Origin: Methylobacterium sp. E-065
GTDB lineage: Bacteria > Pseudomonadota > Alphaproteobacteria > Rhizobiales > Beijerinckiaceae
Assembly: GCF_022829605.1 (NCBI RefSeq)
Contig: NZ_JAKSYD010000114.1
Span: forward strand, 124,001 to 188,000
Reading direction: 5' to 3'
DNA: 64,000 bases
In this document: one piece after another, positions 55,101 to 62,714 of the stretch
Position numbering within the stretch: the stretch's first letter is position 1
Layout: each line of letters begins with the position of its first letter
Notes under the pieces: model-generated
Database searches by the model: none
Seen by the model: the letters and a program-made list of their open reading frames with translations, nothing else
Told to the model about the DNA's origin: nothing
Position numbers and translations under genes: made by a program

Positions 55101-55849
55101 TGCGCACCGGCGAGTACGACGACGGCCGCCTCGGCGAGATCTTCATCGACATGCACAAGGAGGGCGCGACCTTCCGGAGCCTGATGAACAACTTCGCCAT
55201 CGCGATCTCGCTCGGTCTCCAGTACGGCGTGCCGCTGGAGGAGTACGTGGAGGCCTTCACCTTCACGCGGTTCGAGCCGGCGGGCTTCGTGCAGGGCAAC
55301 GACGCGATCAAGAACGCGACCTCGCTCCTCGACTACGTGTTCCGCGAGCTGGCGGTCTCGTATCTCGGCCGCGCCGACCTCGCCCATGTCAGCCCCGCCG
55401 AGATCGGCGGAACGGTGATCGGCGGCGGCGAGAGCGGCGATACGACCCGCGAGGGTCCCAAGCCCGCCGCGGCCTCCTCGGTCGTCTCCCGCGGCCTGCT
55501 CCGCGGCTCGGCCGACCGTCTGACCCTGATCCAGGGCGGCCCGGGCGGTGGAAGCCTGGGTGTCGGTGCCCCGAACGCCGGCCAGACTGCTCCGGCCGGC
55601 GGGATCGTCCACGCGATCCGCGGCAGCACGGCGCTGAAGGCCGAGCCGGCTGTCGCCGGTCAGGCCGAGACGATCGCCGACACCCTCCCCTTCGCCAAGG
55701 CGGAGCGGACCGTCGCCGACCGGCGCGCCGAGGCGAAGATGAAGGGCTATGTCGGAGAGGCCTGCCCGGAATGCGCGAACTTCACGCTGGTCCGGAACGG
55801 CACCTGCCTGAAGTGTGACACCTGCGGCGGCACCACCGGCTGCTCGTAG
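52118..55849 (+). CDS. nrdJ: Vitamin B12-dependent ribonucleotide reductase (class II)
   Basis: The 1,243-residue enzyme makes deoxyribonucleotides with adenosylcobalamin and works with or without oxygen. It has LARGE catalytic blocks typical of class [60 protein letters not shown] (active-site Cys), [20 protein letters not shown], and a C-terminal redox/zinc cysteine module [19 protein letters not shown], then [11 protein letters not shown] 52118 is preceded by GGGAGAGG; a longer open frame upstream is not reductase-like. The length agrees with alphaproteobacterial NrdJ. Confidence 0.96.
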   Translation: MRFERRYTTAGQSPYASITFRKALSEIRNPDGSVVFRLDGIDVPESWSQVASDVLAQKYFRKAGVPARLRKVEENAVPSFLWRSVPDDAALAELPEDERFVSESSATQVFDRLAGCWTYWGWKGGYFSSEDDASAFMDELRFMFARQMVAPNSPQWFNTGLHWAYGIDGPSQGHYYCDPQTGVLTKSASAYEHPQPHACFIQSVQDDLVNEGGIMDLWVREARLFKYGSGTGSNFSMLRGENEKLGGGGKSSGLMSFLKIGDRAAGAIKSGGTTRRAAKMVIVDIDHPDIESFIDWKVKEEQKVAALVTGSKVVSKHLNLVMKACTQCEAEGDACFDPERNPALKREIKAARRASVPDSYIKRVVQFARQGFTKIDFPVYDTDWDSEAYLTVAGQNSNNSVSLTDDFLRAVEADADWTLQARTTGKATKTLPARELWEKIGEAAWASADPGLHFNTTMNDWHTCPAGGRIRASNPCSEYMFLDDTACNLASANLLTMYDRETKRFDVDAFEHLNRLWTVVLEISVMMAQFPSKEIAELSYRYRTLGLGYANIGGLLMTMGLPYDSDAGRALAGALTAIMTGVAYATSAEMAAELGTFAAYDENADAMLRVIRNHRRAAYGENEGYEFLNVAPVGLDHANIPQADLGDRARAAWDRALKLGEEHGFRNAQATVIAPTGTIGLVMDCDTTGIEPDFALVKFKKLAGGGYFKIINQAAPDALRALGYRESEIAEIEAYAVGHGSMGQAPGINPTTLRAKGFSDEKITAVEKGLKSAFDIKFVFNRWTLGDDFLIQTLKVPAEKLSDPTFELLPFLGFSKKEIEAANTHICGAMTLEGAPFLKLEHYPVFDCANPCGRIGKRYLSVESHIRMMAAAQPFISGAISKTINMPNDATVEDCKAAYLLSWRLALKANALYRDGSKLSQPLNSALIADEDDEADDALEALIQAPAAAKAAAVAEKIVERVIERVERIRSREKLPTRRKGYTQKAVVGGHKVYLRTGEYDDGRLGEIFIDMHKEGATFRSLMNNFAIAISLGLQYGVPLEEYVEAFTFTRFEPAGFVQGNDAIKNATSLLDYVFRELAVSYLGRADLAHVSPAEIGGTVIGGGESGDTTREGPKPAAASSVVSRGLLRGSADRLTLIQGGPGGGSLGVGAPNAGQTAPAGGIVHAIRGSTALKAEPAVAGQAETIADTLPFAKAERTVADRRAEAKMKGYVGEACPECANFTLVRNGTCLKCDTCGGTTGCS

Positions 55850-56014
55850 TCGCCGCGCCTGTCTCGTCAGAACCATCGACGCGGTGTCGCTCCGGCGACG
55901 CCGCGTCGAACCGTTTCTGAAGGCGATCGTCAGCGATGGGGTGTCGCCCCGGGATGCGTGGGACCCCGACCTGCCCTGACGCGTTGGCCCGAGGATACCC
56001 TCGGAGCGTACGCC

Positions 56015-57217
56015 ATGAAGTTTCCCGCCGGACCTCGATCGGGCTTCGCCCTCGCGTTGCTCTCCAGCGCGGCGCTGATGGCTGCACCCGCTACGGCCCA
56101 GGAGCAGCCCACCGGATCAGGGACGCTAACCCAGGTGGCGAGCTTCGACCATCAGGTCACCGGCATCACCGTGAGCAAGGGCGGGCGCCTCTTCGTCAAT
56201 TTCCCCCGGTGGAGCGAGGATGCCCCCGTCTCGGTCGCCGAGCTGAAGGACGGCAAGTCCGTGCCCTTCCCGGACGCGGAATGGAACGGCTGGCGCAACG
56301 CGAAATCCGACACGGTGGACCCCAAGACGCATTTCGTCTGTGTCCAGAGCGTCGTGGCCGACCAGCAGGATCGGCTCTGGGTGGTCGATGCGGCTGCCCC
56401 CGCGATGGCGCACGTCATCAAGGACGGCCCCAAGCTCGTCGGGATCGACCTGAAGACCAATCAGGTGGTGAAGACCATCCCGTTCGACGCCAGCACCGTT
56501 CTGCAGGCCTCCTACATCAACGATGTGCGCATCGCGCCGGACGGGAAGACCGCCTACCTGACCGATTCGGGCGCGGAGGGCGCGCTGATCGTCGTCGATC
56601 TCGACAGCGGCTCGGCCAAGCGCGTGCTGTCCGGCCACGCCTCGACCATGCCGGACAAGAGCGTCACCGTTCAGTACGACGGCAAGCCGCTGCGCCGACC
56701 CGACGGACGCGGCGTGAACTTCTCGGCGGACGGCATCGCCCTCTCGCCCGACGGCAAGACGCTGTATTGGCAGGCGATCAAGGGCAAGACGCTCTACAGC
56801 CTGCCGACGGATGCGCTCACCGGCTGGGCCACCGCGTCCTTCGTGCCCGAGATGCTGAGCGACCGGACGCTCAGCGGAAAGATCGTCACGGTCGGCGAGA
56901 ACGGCCCGGCCGACGGCCTGCTGATCGCTCGCAAGGACGGCCGGATGTACGTGACCTCGCCGCAGGACAATGCCGTGAAGGTCCGCGACCTCTCGCAGAA
57001 CGGGTCGAGCCTCACTACCCTGGTCCAGGATGCGCGATTGCGCTGGCCCGATACGTTCAGCGAGGGGCCGGACGGCACGATCTACGTGACGACCTCGCAC
57101 ATCCAGGATTCAGCCGACTACAAGCCCGGCGCGCCGATCAGCCTGCCGACCGAACTTTGGGCGATCAAGTCCGGCGCGGGTGAAGCGACGGGCTCGACCG
57201 GAGGCGCGGCGCGCTGA
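56015..57217 (+). CDS. Exported MRJP/gluconolactonase-like beta-propeller protein
   Basis: The 400-residue protein has a signal peptide (MKFPAGPRSGFALALLSSAA...ATAQ). A beta-propeller follows: GITVSKGGRLFVNFPRWSED, VVADQQDRLWVVDAAAPA, YINDVRIAPDGKTAYLTDSG and NFSADGIALSPDGKTLYWQA. The FPRWSED and DSG pattern fits the major-royal-jelly-protein-related family and SMP-30-like proteins. Possible lactonase or binding activity is not established. The start ATG 56015 has GGAG ten bases upstream. It converges with the hydrolase gene. Confidence 0.85.
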   Translation: MKFPAGPRSGFALALLSSAALMAAPATAQEQPTGSGTLTQVASFDHQVTGITVSKGGRLFVNFPRWSEDAPVSVAELKDGKSVPFPDAEWNGWRNAKSDTVDPKTHFVCVQSVVADQQDRLWVVDAAAPAMAHVIKDGPKLVGIDLKTNQVVKTIPFDASTVLQASYINDVRIAPDGKTAYLTDSGAEGALIVVDLDSGSAKRVLSGHASTMPDKSVTVQYDGKPLRRPDGRGVNFSADGIALSPDGKTLYWQAIKGKTLYSLPTDALTGWATASFVPEMLSDRTLSGKIVTVGENGPADGLLIARKDGRMYVTSPQDNAVKVRDLSQNGSSLTTLVQDARLRWPDTFSEGPDGTIYVTTSHIQDSADYKPGAPISLPTELWAIKSGAGEATGSTGGAAR

Positions 57218-57227
57218 GGTGCCGCGC

Positions 57228-58796
57228 TCATCGGGGTGGTGCGGTCTCCGCAGGGCTGCCGAACAGCGGGGTCTCGGCGGCGGCGTTGACGATCACCGCG
57301 ACATCGCCGGGCAGCAGGAAGCCCTCGGCTTGCGCGGCGCGGGCGGCCACGCCGACCCGGGTCACGTAGTCCTGCTGGGACCTGTACCGCTCCGCCAGTG
57401 ACGGCAGGCCGGTATCGTTCGCGTCGCGCGTGGGGGCGAAGGGCTGGTAGGCGCCCACCAGTGAGCACGTGAACGTGGTGAGCGGCGCGTTCTGGCCTCC
57501 ATAGACACCCAGCGGCACCGCTATGTCCGGCATCCGCACGCCGCCGATCGGGTTTCCGTCGGCATCACGCTGCGGCACCTGCACGACCGCGTCCGGCAAC
57601 GCCTTCGGGGCTTGAAGGACGGTCGGATCCTCCGGCGCGGGCTGGAGCGGCATCAGCCGGGTCGCAGGCGGCGGTGCGTTCCGCGCCACCCATCCGTCCA
57701 ACCGCTGAAGGGTCGCGCGGGCCACGGGGGCCCAGTCGAGCCGGCCGGGCGGACGCGTGCAGCGATCCGCCTCCAGGACGGTGACGTGCGACGCCCCGGC
57801 GACATCGTACATCCGCACGTTGGCGGGCAGCGGCAGATCGGCGGTGCCGTGCGCCCCGGTCCGGCCGAGCGACGCGCGCAGCGAGGCGTAATCGACCGTG
57901 GAGTTGAGCAGCATCATCTTGGGCGGCACTTCCCCGCGCGCCTCGACGGTGTGGACGATCTCGCCGATCGTGAGCGGCCCGTCGTTGACGCCCGGATAGT
58001 CCGTATCGGCGAAGTTCGGGGTCTTGTCGCCGCTCGAATGCGGCCCGGTGCCGGATTGGAGGATCGGCAGCAAGCCCGCGCCGGAGACGAAGACGTGCAT
58101 CCCGTCGAACACGCGCCGGCCCTGCGCGACGTTGAAGCCGTGCAGCAGGAACGTCTTGAGGAACCGCCCATCCTGCGACTTGCCGGTGCCGATCGTCCGG
58201 TTGATCGCGCCGGCGAGGGGGTTGCGCGTTCCCGTCGAATCGGCCGCCGCATGGGCGAGGAAATCCGCGGTGTCGCGCACGATCGCGAAGCCGACGCCCT
58301 CGACGAAACGCCGCTTACCCTCCGGATCGGTAAAGACCGGCAGATCCGCGCCGCGGCCGAGTTCCCAGAAGACCTCCGCGACGGCGTAGCCGCGATCCTC
58401 CAGGAAGCCGGTGCCGGGTTCGAGGTTGCCGGACTGCATCGGGAGGGTACGCGGGCTGTTGTAGAGCGCGTTGGCGTAAGCGTTCCCGCGGTTCGGCACG
58501 TCGACCAGCAGCGCGCCATTGCCGGCGGCGGGATCGGCCGGGATGAACAGGATGACGCGCGCCGCGTAGGCGACTTTGCCGCCCTTGGTGCGCTCCGCCT
58601 TGTCAAGGTCGGGAATGCCGCCGGCGTCGGGCACGAGTTCGCCATGCACCGTTCCATCGAGCCGGACGTATTCCCCGGCCGCGAACGCGCCGTAGGCTTG
58701 CCGGTCGGTGATTTCCAGCCGCGTCACCTCGGCTTGCGCAGCGCTACCCCATAACGCGACGGCGAGCAGCGCGACGGCACCCAGACAGCGTTCCAT
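57228..58796 (-). CDS. Exported alpha/beta-hydrolase-domain protein
   Basis: The 522-residue protein has a signal peptide (MERCLGAVALLAVALWGSAA, cleaved after AQA). It matches the Abhydrolase_10-like family: LLVDVPNRGNAYANALYNSP, DRGYAVAEVFWELGRGADLP, TFLLHGFNVAQGRRVFDGMH and SGAGLLPILQSG. The pattern is GFNVAQGRR rather than a plain G-x-S-x-G elbow, so the nucleophile is not certain. It may hydrolyse esters in the periplasm. A longer upstream frame is rejected because the signal peptide starts at 58796. Confidence 0.82.
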   Translation of the reverse strand: MERCLGAVALLAVALWGSAAQAEVTRLEITDRQAYGAFAAGEYVRLDGTVHGELVPDAGGIPDLDKAERTKGGKVAYAARVILFIPADPAAGNGALLVDVPNRGNAYANALYNSPRTLPMQSGNLEPGTGFLEDRGYAVAEVFWELGRGADLPVFTDPEGKRRFVEGVGFAIVRDTADFLAHAAADSTGTRNPLAGAINRTIGTGKSQDGRFLKTFLLHGFNVAQGRRVFDGMHVFVSGAGLLPILQSGTGPHSSGDKTPNFADTDYPGVNDGPLTIGEIVHTVEARGEVPPKMMLLNSTVDYASLRASLGRTGAHGTADLPLPANVRMYDVAGASHVTVLEADRCTRPPGRLDWAPVARATLQRLDGWVARNAPPPATRLMPLQPAPEDPTVLQAPKALPDAVVQVPQRDADGNPIGGVRMPDIAVPLGVYGGQNAPLTTFTCSLVGAYQPFAPTRDANDTGLPSLAERYRSQQDYVTRVGVAARAAQAEGFLLPGDVAVIVNAAAETPLFGSPAETAPPR

Positions 58797-58966
58797 GGCG
58801 ATCCCTGTGCCGGTCCGGCCTCCTCCGAGCCGGATCCGCCCCGGACCATCGCCGTGGCCGGAAGCCGGTGCAAGCGGAGGGTGAAGCCGCACCATCACTT
58901 CTGGGTGCACATGCGGTCGCCTGTCTCCCCGGGAGTCGGGGCTACGGGTATGGCCTGCCTGCCGCG

Positions 58967-59671
58967 TCAGACGGCCTTGCCGACAAGGCTGCCGATCCCG
59001 GCCGTCACCGCCATGGCGAGCGCGCCCCAGAAGGTCACGCGCGCCGTGGCCCGGACCAGCGGCGCGCCGCCGGCGCGGGCGCCGAGGGCGCCGAGCACGG
59101 CCAGGAACAGCAGCGAGGCCGCCGAGACCGTGAAAACCGCGATCCGGCCGGGCGACACAGCCGCCACGAACAGCGGCATGGCCGCACCCGCCGAGAACGT
59201 CGCCGCCGAGGTCAGGGCCGCCTGGACCGGGCGCGCCGCGGTGAGGTCCGAGATGCCGAGTTCATCGCGGGCATGGGCGCCGAGCGCGTCCTTCGCCATC
59301 AGTTGATCCGCGACCTGGTGCGCCAGCGTCACGTCGAGGCCCCGGTCGACGTAGATCCGGGCGAGTTCCTCCCGTTCCGCCGCCGGATCGTCCGCGAGCT
59401 CGCCGCGCTCCCGGTCGAGGTCGGCCCGCTCGGTATCGGACTGCGAACTCACCGATACGTACTCGCCCGCCGCCATCGACATCGCGCCGGCCACGAGCCC
59501 GGCGCAGCCCGCAACCAGCACCTCGCCCGAACCGGCGGCAGAAGCCGCGACGCCGACGATCAGGCTGGCCGTCGAGACGAGTCCGTCATTGGCGCCGAGG
59601 ACGGCGGCGCGCAGCCAGCCAATCCGGTTGATCAGGTGCCGCTCGGTATGGACGGGGCGCATCATGGTCAC
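58967..59671 (-). CDS. VIT1/CCC1-family iron/manganese transporter
   Basis: The 234-residue membrane protein has five hydrophobic segments and the family motifs LGANDGLVSTASLIVGVAAS and SMAAGEYVSVSSQSDTERAD. A central cytosolic metal-binding helix pair (about 85-145) with many Glu/Asp follows, then GAAMPLFVAAV. VIT/CCC1 proteins move Fe2+/Mn2+, usually out of the cytosol. Its GTG start overlaps the upstream stop (GTGA); ATG 59665 is two codons further in. Confidence 0.92.
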   Translation of the reverse strand: MTMMRPVHTERHLINRIGWLRAAVLGANDGLVSTASLIVGVAASAAGSGEVLVAGCAGLVAGAMSMAAGEYVSVSSQSDTERADLDRERGELADDPAAEREELARIYVDRGLDVTLAHQVADQLMAKDALGAHARDELGISDLTAARPVQAALTSAATFSAGAAMPLFVAAVSPGRIAVFTVSAASLLFLAVLGALGARAGGAPLVRATARVTFWGALAMAVTAGIGSLVGKAV

Positions 59672-59943
59672 GGGGTCGGCGAGAGCGGGACGCGGACCAA
59701 ATCCGAATCGTCCCGACCCCGCGGCAGGATACGGCTCCCCTTCGCGCTCAGGAACCAGAGGCCAGCGGTTTCGTCGCCCGGTCGCCGGGGTCTCACGAGA
59801 CCGCGCGCGAGGAGGGACCGGACGGTCCGCATTTCCCAGGGCTTGGGCGACGGCAGGGCACCGTCACGGTCCAACCGGCGCAGCATCAACTGCTGTCCCG
59901 GAGTGAGGGCGCGCCAGGCCGGAGACGATTCGAAATCGGACAT
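59668..59943 (-). CDS. Small hypothetical protein coupled to the VIT transporter
   Basis: The 91-residue protein (SDFESSPAWRALTPGQQLML, then RLDRDGALPSPKPW and MRTVRSLLARGLVRPRR) looks like a winged-helix-type DNA-binding fold, with WFLSAKGSRILPRG as a possible wing. It may be a small regulator. It ends in a GTGA overlap with the transporter start, which suggests a shared function. No family is recognised with certainty, and no Shine-Dalgarno is visible. Confidence 0.6.
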   Translation of the reverse strand: MSDFESSPAWRALTPGQQLMLRRLDRDGALPSPKPWEMRTVRSLLARGLVRPRRPGDETAGLWFLSAKGSRILPRGRDDSDLVRVPLSPTP

Positions 59944-60035
59944 CGCAGATTGGAACTAATCCAATGTATGATGTCATGGCAAGGTGATCGATGAGGTGGC
60001 TCGCTGGGAATTGATATCGTGCTGCCATGGCCGGT

Positions 60036-60353
60036 GAGAGCGCTCTCCGCCGAAGTGGACACCGATTCGGCGCACGAGGGCGCGTCACAACAAGGACTGA
60101 AAGCCACGCGCGATCGCTACGCACACGGCACTCGACAGTGCCCGGTTGCATCCAACCCTCCACCTCATCCTGAGGTGCCCGCGTCAGCGGGCCTCGAAGG
60201 AGGGCTCAGGGGATCGCAGCGCCTTCTGGAGGGCTCCTTCGAGGCCTCCGCTGCGCTCCGCCACCTCAGGATGAGGGGGAGGGTGGGATGACCGATCGGC
60301 CGATTTCGGTCTGTGTCGTGTACCGTGCGCTACGCGGTCGGGCACCGATCTAG
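60036..60353 (+). repeat. Dispersed intergenic repeat, copy E, split by an insertion
   Basis: The left part (60036-60122) begins GAGAGCGCTCTCCGCCGAAG and holds GCGCGTCACAACAAGGACTG, ending CGATCGCTACGC. The right part (60328-60353) reads CGCTACGCGGTCGGGCACCG and then ATCTAGA, the expected 3' end of the family. The 205 bases between contain a separate inverted-repeat element. Confidence 0.75.
60124..60327. mobile_element. MITE-like element with terminal and internal inverted repeats
   Basis: The ends are roughly 15-bp imperfect inverted repeats (12 of 15 matches): CACGGCACTCGACAG at the left and, read in reverse, CACGGTACACGACAC at the right. Internally CCTCATCCTGAGGTG and its reverse complement CACCTCAGGATGAGG, then CCTCGAAGGAG/CTCCTTCGAGG, form a large hairpin. 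The 8-bp CGCTACGC occurs on both sides (60115-60122, 60328-60335), as expected of a target-site duplication. It encodes no transposase. Confidence 0.6.
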
Positions 60354-60540
60354 ATGATCTTCGACGGCACCGCGTGACGCCCATCCCGCGCCAGCCAAAA
60401 CCGAAAATCCTTATGCGATCCTGAGATGGACGCACCCGGTCGTGGCTCGAACCCTAACGCGGTTTCCGGGCACTCTCCAGGACGGCCAAGGCCGGTCGCG
60501 GAGCCTCCGCGGCCGGTCCGCCGGACCGGACCCGACCACC

Positions 60541-60624
60541 ATGCTCGACATCGTCTTCATCGCCGGCGGTCTCGCTTTCTTCGCGGCCTCCGCCGGCTAC
60601 GCCGCCCTCTGCGACCGGCTCTGA
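60541..60624 (+). CDS. KdpF-like micro-protein, 27 residues
   Basis: The single-helix peptide reads [20 protein letters not shown] then AALCDRL. Peptides ending in CDRL are commonly seen immediately upstream of kdpF in alpha- and betaproteobacteria, but their role is not defined. The gene is 11 bases before kdpF, so it is probably co-transcribed. It is too short for standard gene prediction. Confidence 0.7.
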   Translation: MLDIVFIAGGLAFFAASAGYAALCDRL

Positions 60625-60635
60625 GGGAGGCCGCC

Positions 60636-60725
60636 ATGACCCTCGACCTCGCCCTCGGCGCCTGCGTGACCGCCGGCCTCCTCGTCTACCTCACCTACGC
60701 CCTCGTCCGCCCCGAGCGGTTCTGA
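60636..60725 (+). CDS. kdpF: Potassium-transporting ATPase subunit KdpF
   Basis: The 29-residue membrane peptide reads [20 protein letters not shown] then YALVRPERF. The closing RPERF and length are characteristic of KdpF, which stabilises the KdpABC complex. GGGAGG precedes the ATG. Confidence 0.93.
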   Translation: MTLDLALGACVTAGLLVYLTYALVRPERF

Positions 60726-60748
60726 GCGGCCCCGCAGGACCCTTTCCC

Positions 60749-62464
60749 ATGACTCTCAACGGCTGGATCCAGATCGCGCTGTACTGCGCGGTCGTTCTGG
60801 CGCTCGTGAAGCCCCTCGGGTCGTACATGACCCGCGTCTTCACCGGCGAGCGCACCTTCCTTTCGCCCGTGCTCGGCCCTGTCGAGCGCGGGCTCTACCG
60901 CGTGTCCGGCATTGATGCCCGCCAGGAGCAGCACTGGCTCGCCTATATGGGCGCGGTCATCCTGTTCCACGTGCTGGGTTTCGCGGTGCTCTACGCGATG
61001 CTGCGGCTGCAGGCGGTCCTGCCGCTCAACCCGGCCGATCAGGCCGCGGTCGCACCGGACCTCGCGTTCAACACGTCGACCAGCTTCATCACCAACACCA
61101 ACTGGCAATCCTACGGCGGCGAGACCACGCTCTCGTACCTGTCGCAGATGCTGGGGCTGACGCACCAGAACTTCCTGTCGGCGGCGACCGGCATGGCGGT
61201 GGCGGTGGCGCTGATCCGTGGTTTCGCGCGCGCCTCCACGGGCACGATCGGCTCGTTCTGGGTCGATGTGACCCGCGCGACCCTCTACGTGCTGCTGCCG
61301 ATCTGCGTCCCCTACACGCTGTTCCTGGTCTGGCAGGGCATGCCGCAGACGCTCTCGCCCTACGTGGACGCGACGACCCTGGAGGGCGCCAAGCAGACGA
61401 TCGCGCTGGGCCCGGTGGCGAGCCAGGTGGCGATCAAGATGCTCGGCACCAACGGCGGCGGGTTCTTCAACGCCAACGCCGCGCACCCGTTCGAGAATCC
61501 GACCGCCCTGTCGAACTTCGTCCAGATGGTCTCGATCTTCGTGATCGGCGCCGCGCTCACCAACGTGTTCGGCCGCATGGTCGGCGACGAGCGCCAGGGC
61601 TGGGCGATCCTCGGTGCCATGGGCCTGCTCTTCGTGGCCGGCGTCGCCGTCACCTACTGGGCCGAGGCCAACGGCGGCTCCGTGCTCAACAGCTTCGGGC
61701 TGACCGGCGGCAACATGGAGGGCAAGGAGACCCGCTTCGGCATCGCGGCCTCCGCGTTGTTCGCGGTGATTACCACGGCGGCGTCCTGTGGCGCGGTCAA
61801 CGCCATGCACGACTCGTTCACGGCGCTCGGCGGCCTGGTCCCGCTGCTCAACATGCAGCTCGGCGAGATCATCATCGGTGGCGTCGGTGCCGGCCTCTAC
61901 GGAATGCTGATCTTCGTCATCGTGGCGATCTTCGTGGCGGGCCTGATGGTCGGCCGCACCCCCGAATACCTCGGCAAGAAGATCGAGGCGAAGGAGGTGA
62001 AGATGGCCATGCTCGGCATCCTCTGCCTGCCGCTGATGATGCTGGGCTTCACGGCGCTCGCCACCGTCATCCCGGCGGGTCTTGCCGGTCCGGCCAATGC
62101 CGGCCCGCACGGCTTCACCGAGATCCTCTACGCCTACACCTCGGCGGCGGCCAATAACGGCTCGGCCTTCGGCGGGCTGACGGCCAACACGCTGTTCTAC
62201 AACAGCACGCTGGCGATCGGCATGCTGGTCGGTCGGTTCTTCGTGAAGATCCCGGTGCTGGCCATCGCGGGCTCGCTCGCGGCCAAGAAGCGGGTACCGG
62301 CCTCGGCGGGGACGCTCCCGACCCATGGCGGTCTGTTCGTCGGGCTGCTCGTCGGCGTGATCCTGATCATCGGCGGCCTGACCTTCTTCCCGTCCCTGGC
62401 GCTCGGCCCCGTGGTCGAGCACCTCGCCGGGTCGGACGGCCAGACCTTCGCGGCGGGGGGCTGA
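60749..62464 (+). CDS. kdpA: Potassium-transporting ATPase subunit KdpA
   Basis: The 571-residue K+-binding channel-like subunit of the high-affinity Kdp pump has about ten membrane segments. Selectivity-filter-like loops are visible in [58 protein letters not shown] and the [20 protein letters not shown] region. AGGA precedes the ATG. It follows kdpF by 23 bases. Confidence 0.97.
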   Translation: MTLNGWIQIALYCAVVLALVKPLGSYMTRVFTGERTFLSPVLGPVERGLYRVSGIDARQEQHWLAYMGAVILFHVLGFAVLYAMLRLQAVLPLNPADQAAVAPDLAFNTSTSFITNTNWQSYGGETTLSYLSQMLGLTHQNFLSAATGMAVAVALIRGFARASTGTIGSFWVDVTRATLYVLLPICVPYTLFLVWQGMPQTLSPYVDATTLEGAKQTIALGPVASQVAIKMLGTNGGGFFNANAAHPFENPTALSNFVQMVSIFVIGAALTNVFGRMVGDERQGWAILGAMGLLFVAGVAVTYWAEANGGSVLNSFGLTGGNMEGKETRFGIAASALFAVITTAASCGAVNAMHDSFTALGGLVPLLNMQLGEIIIGGVGAGLYGMLIFVIVAIFVAGLMVGRTPEYLGKKIEAKEVKMAMLGILCLPLMMLGFTALATVIPAGLAGPANAGPHGFTEILYAYTSAAANNGSAFGGLTANTLFYNSTLAIGMLVGRFFVKIPVLAIAGSLAAKKRVPASAGTLPTHGGLFVGLLVGVILIIGGLTFFPSLALGPVVEHLAGSDGQTFAAGG

Positions 62465-62465
62465 G

Positions 62466-62657
62466 ATGCCGCGCGCCCTGCCCTCGCGGCGCATGCCGCG
62501 CCACCGGCTCATGCTGCATCGGCCACCGCCCCGGCGGAGCCAATCCCAGCCGGTGCGGACCTCGGACCTCGTGCTGGCGCTCCTCGGCGTCGTGCTGCTC
62601 GGCGGCTTCGCCCTGCTGGCGGCCTACGCCCTGACCAGCGGCCTGCTGGCCCCCTGA
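62466..62657 (+). CDS. Membrane micro-protein between kdpA and kdpB
   Basis: The frame starts one base after the kdpA stop (TGAGATG) behind a run of Gs. It encodes a basic N-terminal 30 residues (MPRALPSRRMPRHRLMLHRP and onward), then a single transmembrane helix SDLVLALLGVVLLGGFALLA and the tail AYALTSGLLAP. A real product may start later, near the helix. Its position and helix suggest a Kdp-associated peptide. No known family. Confidence 0.5.
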   Translation: MPRALPSRRMPRHRLMLHRPPPRRSQSQPVRTSDLVLALLGVVLLGGFALLAAYALTSGLLAP

Positions 62658-62667
62658 CCCCGACAGC

Positions 62668-62688
62668 GCCCGGCGCCTCGCGCCGGGC
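62668..62688 (+). other. Intra-operon hairpin upstream of kdpB
   Basis: GCCCGGCGC and GCGCCGGGC form a perfect 9-bp stem with a CTC loop, 26 bases before the kdpB start. With no T-run it is more likely a processing or attenuation structure than a terminator. Confidence 0.5.
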
Positions 62689-62714
62689 CTCCCGCCTCCC
62701 TCCGGACACCCCCC

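Larger units (their letters stand above)
59944..60540. other. 597-base intergenic region with nested repeats
   Basis: Between the small protein (59943) and the kdp micro-ORF (60541) lie a copy of the dispersed repeat (from 60036) and the MITE-like element (60124-60327). About 180 bases of leader to the kdp operon follow (60361-60540) with no clear gene or recognised operator. Confidence 0.6.

Noticed and set aside
52022..55876. An open frame of 1,284 codons antisense to nrdJ
   Set aside because: It mirrors the nrdJ codon pattern of GC-rich DNA, contains repeated Arg/Asp/Gly-rich text and no domain, and nrdJ on the other strand is certain.
60361..60540. KdpE binding site before the kdp operon
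   Set aside because: I do not know a reliable consensus for this group and saw no repeated half-sites.
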